From NCBI GenBank assembly GCA_041685625.1, contig JAWLFJ010000121.1, positions 1 to 11,706 of the forward strand: DNA of 11,706 nt. The letters are read 5' to 3'. The position numbers were made by a program, and so were the translations under genes. The DNA comes from Albimonas sp041685625 (GTDB lineage Bacteria > Pseudomonadota > Alphaproteobacteria > Rhodobacterales > Rhodobacteraceae). Under the pieces are notes generated by a model. It did no database searches. It saw only the letters and a program-made list of their open reading frames with translations, and was not told the origin of the DNA. The stretch's first letter is position 1; every line of letters starts with the position of its first letter. This document shows, piece after piece, positions 1-7,115 of the stretch.

Positions 1-26
1 GGGGCGCGGCCGCGGACGGGCCTCGC

Positions 27-45
27 GCGGCGGCTGCGCCGCCGC
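27..45 (-). terminator. GC hairpin after the acyl-CoA dehydrogenase
   Basis: Positions 27-34 and 38-45 form a perfect 8-bp inverted repeat with a 3-nt loop. It starts 53 nt past the stop codon of the minus-strand acyl-CoA dehydrogenase. No U-tract follows on the transcribed strand, so it may be a weak or Rho-assisted terminator, or a 3' mRNA-protecting hairpin. Nothing else is visible in positions 1-97. Confidence 0.35.
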
Positions 46-97
46 TCTCGCCCGCCCGGGCCGCCCCCGTTCCCGGCGACGTCGGCGCCGGACGCGC

Positions 98-1243
98 TCA
101 GCCGCGGGCGGCGAGCAGGTGGCGGGCGGTGATCACGCGCATGATCTCGTTGGTGCCCTCGAGGATCTGGTGGACGCGCAGGTCCCGCACGATCTTCTCG
201 ATCCCGTAGTCCTCGAGATAGCCGTAGCCGCCGTGAAGCTGCAGCGCGTCGTTCGCCGCCTTGAAGGCGGCGTCGGTGACGAAGCGCTTGGCCATGGCGC
301 AGTGCTTGGAGGCGTCGGCCGCGCCCTGGTCGAGCTTCCAGGCGGCCTGATAGAGGAACACGCGGGCGGCCTGCAGTTCGATCTCCATGTCGGCGAGCTT
401 GAACTGCAGCGCCTGGAACTGGTCGATCGGCTGGCCGAAGGCCTTGCGCTCCCCCGTGTAGCGGAGCGCGGCGTCGAGCGCGGTCTGCGCGGCGCCGAGG
501 GCGCTGGCGGCGATGTTGAGGCGCCCGCCGTCGAGGCCGTTCATGGCGTAGCGGAAGCCCGCCCCCTCCTCGCCGATCAGGTTGGCGAAGGGGACCTTGG
601 CGGCGTCGAGCTGAACCTGCGCCGTCGGCTGGGCCTTCCAGCCCATCTTGCGCTCCGGCGCGCCGAAGGAGAGCCCCTCGGTCCCGTCCTCGACCAGGAG
701 GCAGGAGATGCCGCGCGGGCCTTCCTCGCCGGTGCGGCACATCACGAGATAGACGTCGGAATAGCCGCCGCCGGAGATGAAGGCCTTCGTGCCCGAGACC
801 TCCCAGCCCTCGTTCGAGCGCACCGCCTTGGTGCGGAGCGCCGCGGCGTCGGAGCCGGAGCCGGGCTCGGTCAGGCAGTAGGAGGCGACCGTCTCCATCG
901 TGACGAGCTTCGGCATCCACGTCGCCTTGAAGTCGTCCGAGGCGTAGGCGTCGATCATCCTCGCGCACATGTTGTGGATCGAGATGAAGGACGCGACCGA
1001 GGGGCAGGCCATGCTCAGCGCCTCGAACACCAGCGCGGCGTCGAGGCGGGACAGGCCGGCGCCGCCCGATTCCTCGGAGACGTAGATGGCGCCGAGACCG
1101 AGGGCGCCGGCCTCGGTCAGGATCTCCCGCGGGATCGTGCCCTCGCGCTCCCAGGCGGCGGCGTTCGGGGCGATCCTCTCGGCCCCGAAGTCGCGCGCCA
1201 TGTCGAAGAGGGCCTGCTGTTCCTCGGAAAGGGCGAAATCCAT
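98..1243 (-). CDS. Acyl-CoA dehydrogenase, isobutyryl-CoA dehydrogenase-like
   Basis: This is a 381-residue, full-length FAD-dependent acyl-CoA dehydrogenase that would introduce a trans-2,3 double bond into a short acyl-CoA and pass electrons to ETF. Visible landmarks are the helical N-terminal domain (1-120), the first family signature CLTEPGSGSDAAAL (123-136), the central beta domain, and the C-terminal helical domain. The second signature begins at QLHGGYGY (335-342). The likely catalytic base is Glu362 in LEGTNE. The ATG is preceded by AGGAG about 9 nt upstream. It lies 151 nt downstream of mmsA on the same strand. That neighbour, and overall resemblance to human ACAD8, suggest isobutyryl-CoA as substrate in valine degradation. 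The family is certain; the substrate is inferred, and 2-methylbutyryl-CoA or another short acyl-CoA is possible. Confidence 0.93.
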   Translation of the reverse strand: MDFALSEEQQALFDMARDFGAERIAPNAAAWEREGTIPREILTEAGALGLGAIYVSEESGGAGLSRLDAALVFEALSMACPSVASFISIHNMCARMIDAYASDDFKATWMPKLVTMETVASYCLTEPGSGSDAAALRTKAVRSNEGWEVSGTKAFISGGGYSDVYLVMCRTGEEGPRGISCLLVEDGTEGLSFGAPERKMGWKAQPTAQVQLDAAKVPFANLIGEEGAGFRYAMNGLDGGRLNIAASALGAAQTALDAALRYTGERKAFGQPIDQFQALQFKLADMEIELQAARVFLYQAAWKLDQGAADASKHCAMAKRFVTDAAFKAANDALQLHGGYGYLEDYGIEKIVRDLRVHQILEGTNEIMRVITARHLLAARG

Positions 1244-1299
1244 CTCGGGGGACTCCTGAGCGTCGAAGACAGGGCGCGACGGCCGGTCCGGGCGCCCAT

Positions 1300-1320
1300 C
1301 GGGCCGCGGAACGCGGCCCG
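1300..1320 (-). repeat. Inverted repeat upstream of the acyl-CoA dehydrogenase
   Basis: Positions 1300-1308 and 1312-1320 form a perfect 9-bp GC-only stem with a GAA loop. It lies in the 151-nt gap between mmsA and the acyl-CoA dehydrogenase, about 57 nt before the latter's start. It could be an mRNA processing or stability element or part of a terminator region. Function is not shown. Confidence 0.35.
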
Positions 1321-1353
1321 GCGCGTCGCGAGCGGGGGCCGGAGGCTCCCCGA

Positions 1354-1388
1354 GCGGCGCGCGCCCTCCGGAAGAAGGCGCGCGCCGC
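1354..1388 (-). terminator. Strong GC hairpin directly after mmsA
   Basis: A perfect 12-bp stem (1354-1365 with 1377-1388) encloses an 11-nt loop. Each arm contains the self-complementary decamer GGCGCGCGCC. It begins 6 nt past the mmsA stop on the minus strand. There is no U-tract. It may end or attenuate transcription between mmsA and the acyl-CoA dehydrogenase, or stabilise the mmsA 3' end. Confidence 0.45.
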
Positions 1389-1394
1389 GGGGCG

Positions 1395-2897
1395 TCACTG
1401 CATCAGCGGGATCGAGAACTCGGCGCCTTCCTTCACGCCCGACGGCCAGCGCGCGGTGACCGTCTTGGTGCGGGTGTAGAAGCGGAAGGCGTCCGGCCCG
1501 TGCTGGTTGAGGTCGCCGAAGCCCGACTTCTTCCAGCCGCCGAAGGTGTGGTAGGCGAGCGGCACGGGAATCGGCACGTTGACGCCGACCATGCCGATGT
1601 TGACGCGGTTCACGAAGTCCCGCGCCGCGTCGCCGTCGCGGGTGAAGATCGCGGCGCCGTTGCCGTACTCGTTGTCCATGGCGAGGCCGAGCGCCTCCTC
1701 GTAGCTGCCGGCGCGGACGGTGGAGAGGACCGGGCCGAAGATCTCCTCCTTGTAGATGTCCATGTCCTTCGTGACGTTGTCGAAGAGGCAGGCGCCGACG
1801 AAGAAGCCGTCCTCGTAGCCCTGCATCCTGAAGCCGCGCCCGTCGACCACGAGCTTCGCGCCTTCCTCGACGCCGCGATCGACGAGGCCGAGCACGCGCT
1901 TCTGGGCGGCGCGCGTCACCAGCGGGCCGAAGTCGACGTCGTCCCCGGCCGAATAGGGGGCGATCTTCAGCGCCTCGACCCGGGGAGCGAGCTTCTCGAT
2001 CAGCTTGTCCGCCGTCGCCTCGCCCACCGGCACGGCGACGGAGACCGCCATGCAGCGCTCGCCCGCCGCGCCGTAGCCGGCGCCGACGAGGGCGTCGACG
2101 GCCTGGTCCATGTCGGCGTCGGGCATGATGATCATGTGGTTCTTGGCGCCGCCGAAGCACTGCACGCGCTTGCCCGCCGCGGTGCCGCGGGAATACACGT
2201 AATGGGCGATCGGCGTCGAGCCGACGAAGCCCACCGCGGCCACGCCCTCGTGGTCGAGGATGGCGTCCACCGCCTCCTTGTCGCCGTTGACGACCTGGAG
2301 GATGCCGTCGGGGAGCCCGGCCTCCTGCATCAGTTCGGCCAGCATCAGGGGCACCGAGGGGTCGCGCTCGGAGGGCTTGAGGATGAAGGCGTTGCCGGCG
2401 GCGACGGCCGGGCAGAACTTCCACATCGGGATCATCGCGGGGAAGTTGAACGGGGTGATCCCGGCGGCGACGCCGACGGGCTGGCGCATCGAGTACATGT
2501 CGATGCCCGGCCCCGCGCTCTCGGTGTACTCGCCCTTCAGGAGGTGGGGGGCGCCGATGCAGAACTCGGCGACCTCGAGGCCGCGGATCACGTCGCCCTT
2601 GGCGTCGGGGATCGTCTTGCCGTGCTCGCGCGACAGCGCCTCGGCCAGCCTGTCCATGTCGCGGTTGAGGAGGCTCACGAACTTCATCAGCACGCGGGCG
2701 CGGCGCTGCGGGTTGGTGGCGGCCCAGGCGGGCTGGGCCTTGGCGGCGCTCGCGACGGCGGCGTCGACCTCCGCGGCGGAGGCCAGGGGACACCTGGCCT
2801 GAACCTCGCCCGTGGCGGGGTTGTAGACGTCGGCGAAGCGTCCGGACGTGCCCTTGACGTGCCTGCCGTCGATCCAATGGGTGAGTTCGGTGGTCAT
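1395..2897 (-). CDS. mmsA: CoA-acylating methylmalonate-semialdehyde dehydrogenase
   Basis: This 500-residue aldehyde dehydrogenase would convert methylmalonate semialdehyde with NAD+ and CoA to propionyl-CoA and CO2, a late step of valine catabolism; it can also act on malonate semialdehyde. Landmarks are ITPFNFP (147-153) with the oxyanion-hole Asn151, the FGGAKNHM segment (248-255) and the catalytic Cys282 in GERCMA. The usual general-base Glu of hydrolytic aldehyde dehydrogenases is replaced in the FGGAKNHM segment, as is typical of this CoA-acylating class. The frame is open upstream to 2966. The start at 2897 is chosen because GGGAGG (2903-2908) sits 5 nt before that ATG and the N-terminus then begins like the family. 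It is followed by a strong hairpin and then the acyl-CoA dehydrogenase. Confidence 0.96.
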   Translation of the reverse strand: MTTELTHWIDGRHVKGTSGRFADVYNPATGEVQARCPLASAAEVDAAVASAAKAQPAWAATNPQRRARVLMKFVSLLNRDMDRLAEALSREHGKTIPDAKGDVIRGLEVAEFCIGAPHLLKGEYTESAGPGIDMYSMRQPVGVAAGITPFNFPAMIPMWKFCPAVAAGNAFILKPSERDPSVPLMLAELMQEAGLPDGILQVVNGDKEAVDAILDHEGVAAVGFVGSTPIAHYVYSRGTAAGKRVQCFGGAKNHMIIMPDADMDQAVDALVGAGYGAAGERCMAVSVAVPVGEATADKLIEKLAPRVEALKIAPYSAGDDVDFGPLVTRAAQKRVLGLVDRGVEEGAKLVVDGRGFRMQGYEDGFFVGACLFDNVTKDMDIYKEEIFGPVLSTVRAGSYEEALGLAMDNEYGNGAAIFTRDGDAARDFVNRVNIGMVGVNVPIPVPLAYHTFGGWKKSGFGDLNQHGPDAFRFYTRTKTVTARWPSGVKEGAEFSIPLMQ

Positions 2898-2948
2898 CGT
2901 CGCCTCCCTTCGCGCGCTGACGGGCGTTTCGCGGCAGGGGGCGGCGCT

Positions 2949-2973
2949 GGCGGGACGGCGCGCCACTCCCGCC
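2949..2973 (-). terminator. Hairpin after the small membrane protein gene
   Basis: Positions 2949-2955 and 2967-2973 form a 7-bp stem with an 11-nt loop, which itself holds the palindrome GGCGCGCC (2957-2964). It starts 7 nt past the stop codon of the upstream membrane-protein gene and lies about 50 nt before the mmsA start. It could be a U-less terminator or part of the mmsA leader. No convincing promoter is visible in the 83-nt gap. Confidence 0.3.
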
Positions 2974-2980
2974 CGCCGGG

Positions 2981-3577
2981 TCAGCCGAGGATCAGCGGGA
3001 AGACGAGCGCCGGCGCGATCTCGGCCAGCATCGCGGCGGCGAGGAGGGCGTGGACGAGGCGCGAGCGGAAGCGCCGCCAGAGGAGGAGGCAGAGCCCGGC
3101 GACCAGCAGCGCCTCCAGCGGGCCGACGAGCCAGCCGTGGCGCGCCGGGTCCCAGTAGGAGACGGGGGAGACGAAGACCCAGTCGGTGAAGGGCTGGAAA
3201 TGCGGCCGCGCATCGTTGTGGTGCAGCGGCAGGTCGCTGAGGACGTGGACGAGGGCGGCGGCGCCGAGGGCGAGGACGGCCGGCGCGCGGAGGGCGAGGC
3301 CGGCGAGCGTGACGGCGGCCCAGAGCGGGATCGAGTTGTCGACGGCGAACCAGGCCTGCCAGAACGGATCGCGGTAGTCGTAGCCGAAGATCTGGTCCGG
3401 AGTGCGCAGGTTCACGCGGGATTCCCAGAGCACCATCAGGAACAGCGAGAGGTCCGGGATCAGCGCGCCGGCGAGGGCGGCGGCGTTGACGCGGGCCTGC
3501 CGGGCGGGGTGGGCGTGGGGACGGGTCGGGCGGCAGAACAGGGCGGCGGCGACGACGAGATGGGCCGGGGTGTTCAT
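2981..3577 (-). CDS. Small polytopic membrane protein, possible YdjM/DUF457-like metal hydrolase
   Basis: This 198-residue protein has about four hydrophobic segments: near 31-52, 82-115, 150-168 and 174-196. Conserved-looking polar residues are His6 in the N-terminal MNTPAH, Asp42 in the ALIPDLS motif, and a cluster His111, Asp115, His119, His120, Asp122 and His126 between the second and third segments. An N-terminal His, a PD motif and an H-x3-D-x3-HH cluster fit a membrane-embedded metal-binding site, as in the loosely characterised YdjM/DUF457 'membrane-bound metal-dependent hydrolase' group. I recall similar alphaproteobacterial proteins carrying a doubtful 'cobalamin biosynthesis protein CobQ' label; nothing here resembles the soluble CobQ amidotransferase. 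It starts 52 nt downstream of the STAND ATPase on the same strand. The Shine-Dalgarno match is weak. Substrate and role are unknown. Confidence 0.75.
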   Translation of the reverse strand: MNTPAHLVVAAALFCRPTRPHAHPARQARVNAAALAGALIPDLSLFLMVLWESRVNLRTPDQIFGYDYRDPFWQAWFAVDNSIPLWAAVTLAGLALRAPAVLALGAAALVHVLSDLPLHHNDARPHFQPFTDWVFVSPVSYWDPARHGWLVGPLEALLVAGLCLLLWRRFRSRLVHALLAAAMLAEIAPALVFPLILG

Positions 3578-3629
3578 GCGCGCTCGCCTCTGGGTTGCGC
3601 GCGGGAGGATGGCGCGGCTGCGGGCGGGG

Positions 3630-5930
3630 TCAAGAGCGGGGGGCGGCGGCCATGATGCGGGCGGCGTAGCCGCCGCGTTCGGCGGGGTCGAGGCCGTGGC
3701 GGGCGCAGAGGGCCTCCGCCGCGGCGGTCTCGGGCGGGTCGAGGGCGAAGAGGCAGGCGGCGAGCCAGCCGGCCGTGGCGCGGATATGCGGGTGGCCCGG
3801 GGGGAGCTTTTCTTCGCGGATCGCGAGGGCGTCGGCGAGGGGCGCGCGGGCGGCGGCGGGGTCGCCGAGGGTCAAGTGAAGGCGACCGAGGGTATTGCAG
3901 TGTCCGGCGTGGCGGGGGTCGTCCGGCGGCAGGCCCGCGTGCTCCCACAAGGCCACTGCCGAGGCGGCGAGAACTCGGGCGCGGCGCGGGCGGCCGGTGC
4001 CGGCGGCGAGGCTCGCGAGGTTATTGAGGCGGGTCGCTTCCTTCATTCGCGCGGCTGCCAGCGCCGCGGCGTCGTTGGCGGCCTCGGCGCGCCGGGCGGA
4101 GGCGCGGACGAGGCCAAGGGACTCGCGGTAGAGCCGTTGCGCCTTGGCGATATGGGCTTGGGCGGCGTCGGGGCCGGCCGCCGCGAGGGCCTTGACGGCG
4201 CGCTCCTTCAGCAGGCCTGCGAGATTGTTAAGGCGTATTGGCCGGACGTCCTCCGTTGCTGAGTCACCGGCCTGGCTCATCGCCAGCGCCTGCTGCAGGT
4301 GCGGTTCGGCGGCGGCGAGGTCGCCGAGTTCCCGTAAGACTTGGCCGATCTGCGAGTGGCATGAACCGGTCTCGTGGTGTTCGGGTCCGTAGATGGCCTG
4401 CTTTGTCTCAAGCGCGGTCTCAGCTAGGGCGCGGGCGGCGGAAAGATTGCCTTGCACCCGGAGGTAGCTTGCGGCTTGGACGAAGAGGAAGCTCGCCGCG
4501 AGGGTTGCTGGGCGCGTGGCTGGCGGCAGGGCGTGCATGGCTAGGACTTGAGGCGTCAGGCGGATGCAGGCATGCCAGTTCCGGTAGTCGACCGGCATGT
4601 TGATACCGCCCGGATACCCGGCGGCGAGGACGGCGGCGGCGGCCTCGGCGGCGTGGCGGTCCGGGGCGAGGCGGCTGCGCACGACGCGCGCCGTCACGGA
4701 GTGCAGGGAATAGGTGTCCGGCCGATCCGGCGACGACGTCAGCAGGCTGCGGGCGCGGAGTTCGCGGAGCGAGGCGTCCACGCGCGCCGGATCGCGGCAG
4801 AAGCGCCAGACGCGCCATGGCGCGGCGCGGTTGCGCGATGAAAGCCAAGCGGACAGAGGCTTGGCGGCTGGTCCGGTGAAGGCGTCCGCCGTCAGAGCGT
4901 CCGGGTCCATCCAGCAGGCGAGGGCGAGAAGCCGCCGGGCGTCGCGGCTCGTCTCGCGGATCGACAGCCAGATGGCGGCGGCGGCGGCGTGCGGGTAGTC
5001 CGCCGCCTGCCCGTCGGGCAGCACGCGCTCGTCGAGCAGACGGTCGAGGCGCCGGCGGTAGTCGCGCGGCCGGGCCGATGGATGCAGCTTGAGCCAGTCG
5101 CCCGCCTGGACGAGCGCGAGCGGCAGCCGCCCGAGATCGTCCACCGCGAGGCGCCGGAGATCGGGGTCGTCCGCGGCGTGGCCGGAACGGGCCGACAGCA
5201 GCGCGACGGCGTCATCCTCGGACAGCAGGTCGAGCGCGCGCGGCTCGAACGCGTCGCCGGGCCAGTCGGGCGAGTTCGTCGTGACGATGACGCGGAGGTT
5301 CGGCCCCGTAGGCGCCCAGTCGGCGAGTTGGGTGCGGTCATGGACGTCGTCGAAGACGAGCAGGCGTTTCGTGCCCGGCGTGTCGCGGATGCGGTCCAGC
5401 GCGACGCCGGCGCGGAAGGCGGCGGAGCCTTTCGTCTCGTCCGCCCGCCCGAGGACGGAGACCGCGAGGTTCGTGAGCATGTCGGTCTCGGTGGCCGACG
5501 GGATCCAGTGGGCGATGCAGTCGGGGCCGAGATGCGCGCGGCGGTATTCGCGGGCGAGGGCCGTCTTGCCGAGACCCCGGCCGCCGTGGAGCACGACGAT
5601 TGGCGGCGCCGAGCCGTCGGTCGGCGTGAGGGTGCGGTGAAGGTCCTCCAAGTCCCGGTCGCGGCCGACGGGCCGGATCTCGGCCGCCGCATCGCCCAAC
5701 GGGAGTCTTTCGAGCCGGCGGCGGCGGCGCGCATCGGAGAGGCTGCGGAAACCGCCTCTCAGCCAGCCGACGAAAATGCCGGCGACCGTACCTATCGCGG
5801 CGATCTGCGCCCAGCCGGGCCAGTTAAGCACGTCGAGGATCGCCGCCACATCGACGTGCGGGGACCCCGCTGGGGCGAACGGCCCCGAGCCCTCGCCTGC
5901 AGAGGATGCGTCGAGATCGTCGGATGCCAT
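3630..5930 (-). CDS. Membrane-anchored STAND (NB-ARC-like) ATPase with TPR repeats
   Basis: This 766-residue multidomain protein begins with an acidic N-terminus (1-30), then a single hydrophobic helix (about 38-58), then a basic stretch (61-76). By the positive-inside rule the ATPase faces the cytoplasm. A VGRDRDLEDL segment (88-97) opens the NTPase. Walker A is GGRGLGKT (116-123), Walker B is RLLVFDDVHD (189-198), the RNBS-B/sensor-1 strand is RVIVTTNSPDW (213-223), and the GxP-type motif is LGRLPLA (266-272). A winged-helix-like part ends at YSLHSVTARVV (407-417), with His410 in the place of the MHD His. From about 475 to 735 run degenerate kinesin-light-chain-type TPR helices. This is the STAND design: a nucleotide-controlled switch whose repeats sense a ligand. 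The effector position holds only a membrane helix. Roles in signalling, regulation or phage defence are possible; none is proven. The upstream gap (56 nt) shows no clear promoter. Confidence 0.88.
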   Translation of the reverse strand: MASDDLDASSAGEGSGPFAPAGSPHVDVAAILDVLNWPGWAQIAAIGTVAGIFVGWLRGGFRSLSDARRRRRLERLPLGDAAAEIRPVGRDRDLEDLHRTLTPTDGSAPPIVVLHGGRGLGKTALAREYRRAHLGPDCIAHWIPSATETDMLTNLAVSVLGRADETKGSAAFRAGVALDRIRDTPGTKRLLVFDDVHDRTQLADWAPTGPNLRVIVTTNSPDWPGDAFEPRALDLLSEDDAVALLSARSGHAADDPDLRRLAVDDLGRLPLALVQAGDWLKLHPSARPRDYRRRLDRLLDERVLPDGQAADYPHAAAAAIWLSIRETSRDARRLLALACWMDPDALTADAFTGPAAKPLSAWLSSRNRAAPWRVWRFCRDPARVDASLRELRARSLLTSSPDRPDTYSLHSVTARVVRSRLAPDRHAAEAAAAVLAAGYPGGINMPVDYRNWHACIRLTPQVLAMHALPPATRPATLAASFLFVQAASYLRVQGNLSAARALAETALETKQAIYGPEHHETGSCHSQIGQVLRELGDLAAAEPHLQQALAMSQAGDSATEDVRPIRLNNLAGLLKERAVKALAAAGPDAAQAHIAKAQRLYRESLGLVRASARRAEAANDAAALAAARMKEATRLNNLASLAAGTGRPRRARVLAASAVALWEHAGLPPDDPRHAGHCNTLGRLHLTLGDPAAARAPLADALAIREEKLPPGHPHIRATAGWLAACLFALDPPETAAAEALCARHGLDPAERGGYAARIMAAAPRS

Positions 5931-5965
5931 CGTGTGCCCGCCCCCTTCCGGGGCAGGCTAGCGGA

Positions 5966-5985
5966 GGTTCCGCCCGCGCGGAACC
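5966..5985 (-). terminator. Hairpin after the glutathionyl-hydroquinone reductase gene
   Basis: Positions 5966-5973 and 5978-5985 form a perfect 8-bp stem with a 4-nt loop, starting 1 nt past the TGA stop of the reductase gene. No U-tract follows. It lies 35 nt upstream of the STAND ATPase start and would separate the two transcripts if it terminates. Confidence 0.45.
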
Positions 5986-5986
5986 G

Positions 5987-6994
5987 TCAGGCGGCTTCGG
6001 GGAGGCGGTCCCGGCCGTGGGGGGCGTCCCAGTCGATCACCGGGCCGGCGGGGATGATGCGGTGCGGGTTAATGCTCTCGTGGCTGTAGTGGTAGTGGCG
6101 GCGGATGTGGTCGAGGTTGACGGTGGCGCGGATCTCGGGGCGCTGGAACAGCTCGCGCGTCCAGGCCCAGAGGTTCGGGTGGTCCACCAGCCGGCGGATG
6201 TTGCACTTGAAGTGGCCGACATAGACCGGGTCGAAGCGGACCATGGTGGTGAAGAGGCGGATGTCGGCCTCGGTCAGGCGATCGCCCATCAGCCAGCGCG
6301 AGCCGGCGAGGCGGTCCTCGAGCCAGGCGAGGCTGTCGAAGAGGGGGTGGACGGCGTCCTCGTAGGCCGCCTGCGTCGTCGCGAAGCCGGCCTTGTAGAC
6401 GCCGTTGTTGACGGTGTCGTAGATGCGGGCGTTGACGGGCTCGATCGCCTCGCGGAGGTCCTCCGGCCAGCAGTCGCCCGGCGCGACGCCGGGCAGGGCG
6501 TCGAAGGCCGAGTTCAGCATGCGGATGATCTCGGCGCTCTCGTTGGAGACGATGGTGCGGCGTTCCGTGTCCCAGAGGACCGGCACGGTGACGCGGCCGG
6601 AGGCCTTCGGGTCGGCCTCGAGATAGACCTCGCGGAGGAAGCGCTTGCCCATCAGCGCATCGCCGGTGCGGCCCCAGCCGGGGCCGGCGTCGGTCTGCTC
6701 GAAGGTCCAGCCGTCGTCCAGCATGTCGGGGTGGACGATGGAGACGCCGATGTGCGGCTCCAGCCGCTTCAGGGCGCGCAGGATCAGCGTGCGGTGCGCC
6801 CAGGGGCAGGCGTGCGAGACGTAGAGGTGGTAGCGGCCGGAGGCGGCGGGGAAGCCGCCCTCGCCGGAGGGGCCGGGAGCGCCGTCGGGCGTCACCCAAC
6901 TGCGCCAGACGGAGTCCTGGCGGACGAACCTGCCGCCGCTCGACTTCGTGTCGATCCAGCCGGTGACCCATTCGCCGTCGACGAGCCGTCCCAT
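5987..6994 (-). CDS. yqjG: S-glutathionyl-(hydro)quinone reductase, GST Xi class
   Basis: This 335-residue protein belongs to the YqjG/PcpF/ECM4 group of glutathione transferases. These cytosolic enzymes use glutathione to reduce glutathionyl-hydroquinones to hydroquinones through a catalytic Cys. The Cys is Cys63 in HACPWAHRTLI (61-71), the hallmark of this class. Other class features are the glutathione-binding SNES (150-153) and the VNNGVYKAGFATTQ segment (195-208). The all-helical C-terminal domain includes MGDRLTEADIRLF (236-248), and the tail is SHESINPHRIIPAGP (304-318). Length matches the family. The minus-strand ATG at 6992-6994 is preceded by AGGAGG at about 6 nt. It could detoxify or recycle quinones from aromatic compounds. 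The neighbours do not form a quinone-degradation operon, so its physiological substrate is open. Confidence 0.93.
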   Translation of the reverse strand: MGRLVDGEWVTGWIDTKSSGGRFVRQDSVWRSWVTPDGAPGPSGEGGFPAASGRYHLYVSHACPWAHRTLILRALKRLEPHIGVSIVHPDMLDDGWTFEQTDAGPGWGRTGDALMGKRFLREVYLEADPKASGRVTVPVLWDTERRTIVSNESAEIIRMLNSAFDALPGVAPGDCWPEDLREAIEPVNARIYDTVNNGVYKAGFATTQAAYEDAVHPLFDSLAWLEDRLAGSRWLMGDRLTEADIRLFTTMVRFDPVYVGHFKCNIRRLVDHPNLWAWTRELFQRPEIRATVNLDHIRRHYHYSHESINPHRIIPAGPVIDWDAPHGRDRLPEAA

Positions 6995-7034
6995 GGCGCA
7001 CCTCCTGCTTGACTTCCGGGGAGGTAGCGTCGCG

Positions 7035-7059
7035 CCGCGGCGGCGTCATCCCGCCGCGG
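7035..7059. repeat. Inverted repeat in the trcR-yqjG gap
   Basis: Positions 7035-7043 and 7051-7059 form a perfect 9-bp stem with a 7-nt loop. It sits between the trcR 3' hairpin and the start of the reductase gene, 41 nt before the latter. It may be a second element of the trcR terminator region or an operator-like or leader structure for the reductase gene. Confidence 0.35.
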
Positions 7060-7082
7060 GGTGCAAGGATCGTTCGCGGGTC

Positions 7083-7109
7083 GGAGACGACCGCGAGGCG
7101 GTCGCCCCC
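7083..7109 (-). terminator. Hairpin after trcR
   Basis: On the minus-strand transcript a stem of about 12 bp forms between 7098-7109 and 7083-7094 with a 3-nt loop. The inner 7 bp (7088-7094 with 7098-7104) are perfect; the outer part contains two G-U pairs. It begins 6 nt past the trcR stop. No U-run follows. Confidence 0.45.
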
Positions 7110-7115
7110 GGCGGG

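Noticed and set aside
119..1459. Long plus-strand open frame opposite the acyl-CoA dehydrogenase
   Set aside because: It mirrors a clearly identified gene, has a low-complexity Arg/Gly/Ala/Val composition with no motifs, and is expected in DNA of this GC content.
1117..2877. Second minus-strand frame overlapping mmsA
   Set aside because: An Arg/Pro/Gly-rich frameshifted shadow of mmsA running on into the next gene, with no recognisable domain.
2898..2966. N-terminal extension of mmsA to an upstream ATG
   Set aside because: It would bury the strong GGGAGG site within coding sequence and add 23 residues not typical of the family.
1500..3158. Plus-strand frame of about 550 codons opposite mmsA
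   Set aside because: Composition is dominated by Val, Asp, His, Gly and Arg as in reverse translations of high-GC genes; mmsA is unambiguous on the other strand.
4989..6089. Plus-strand frame opposite the STAND ATPase N-terminal half
   Set aside because: It covers the exact region coding Walker A and B on the minus strand and has no domain of its own.
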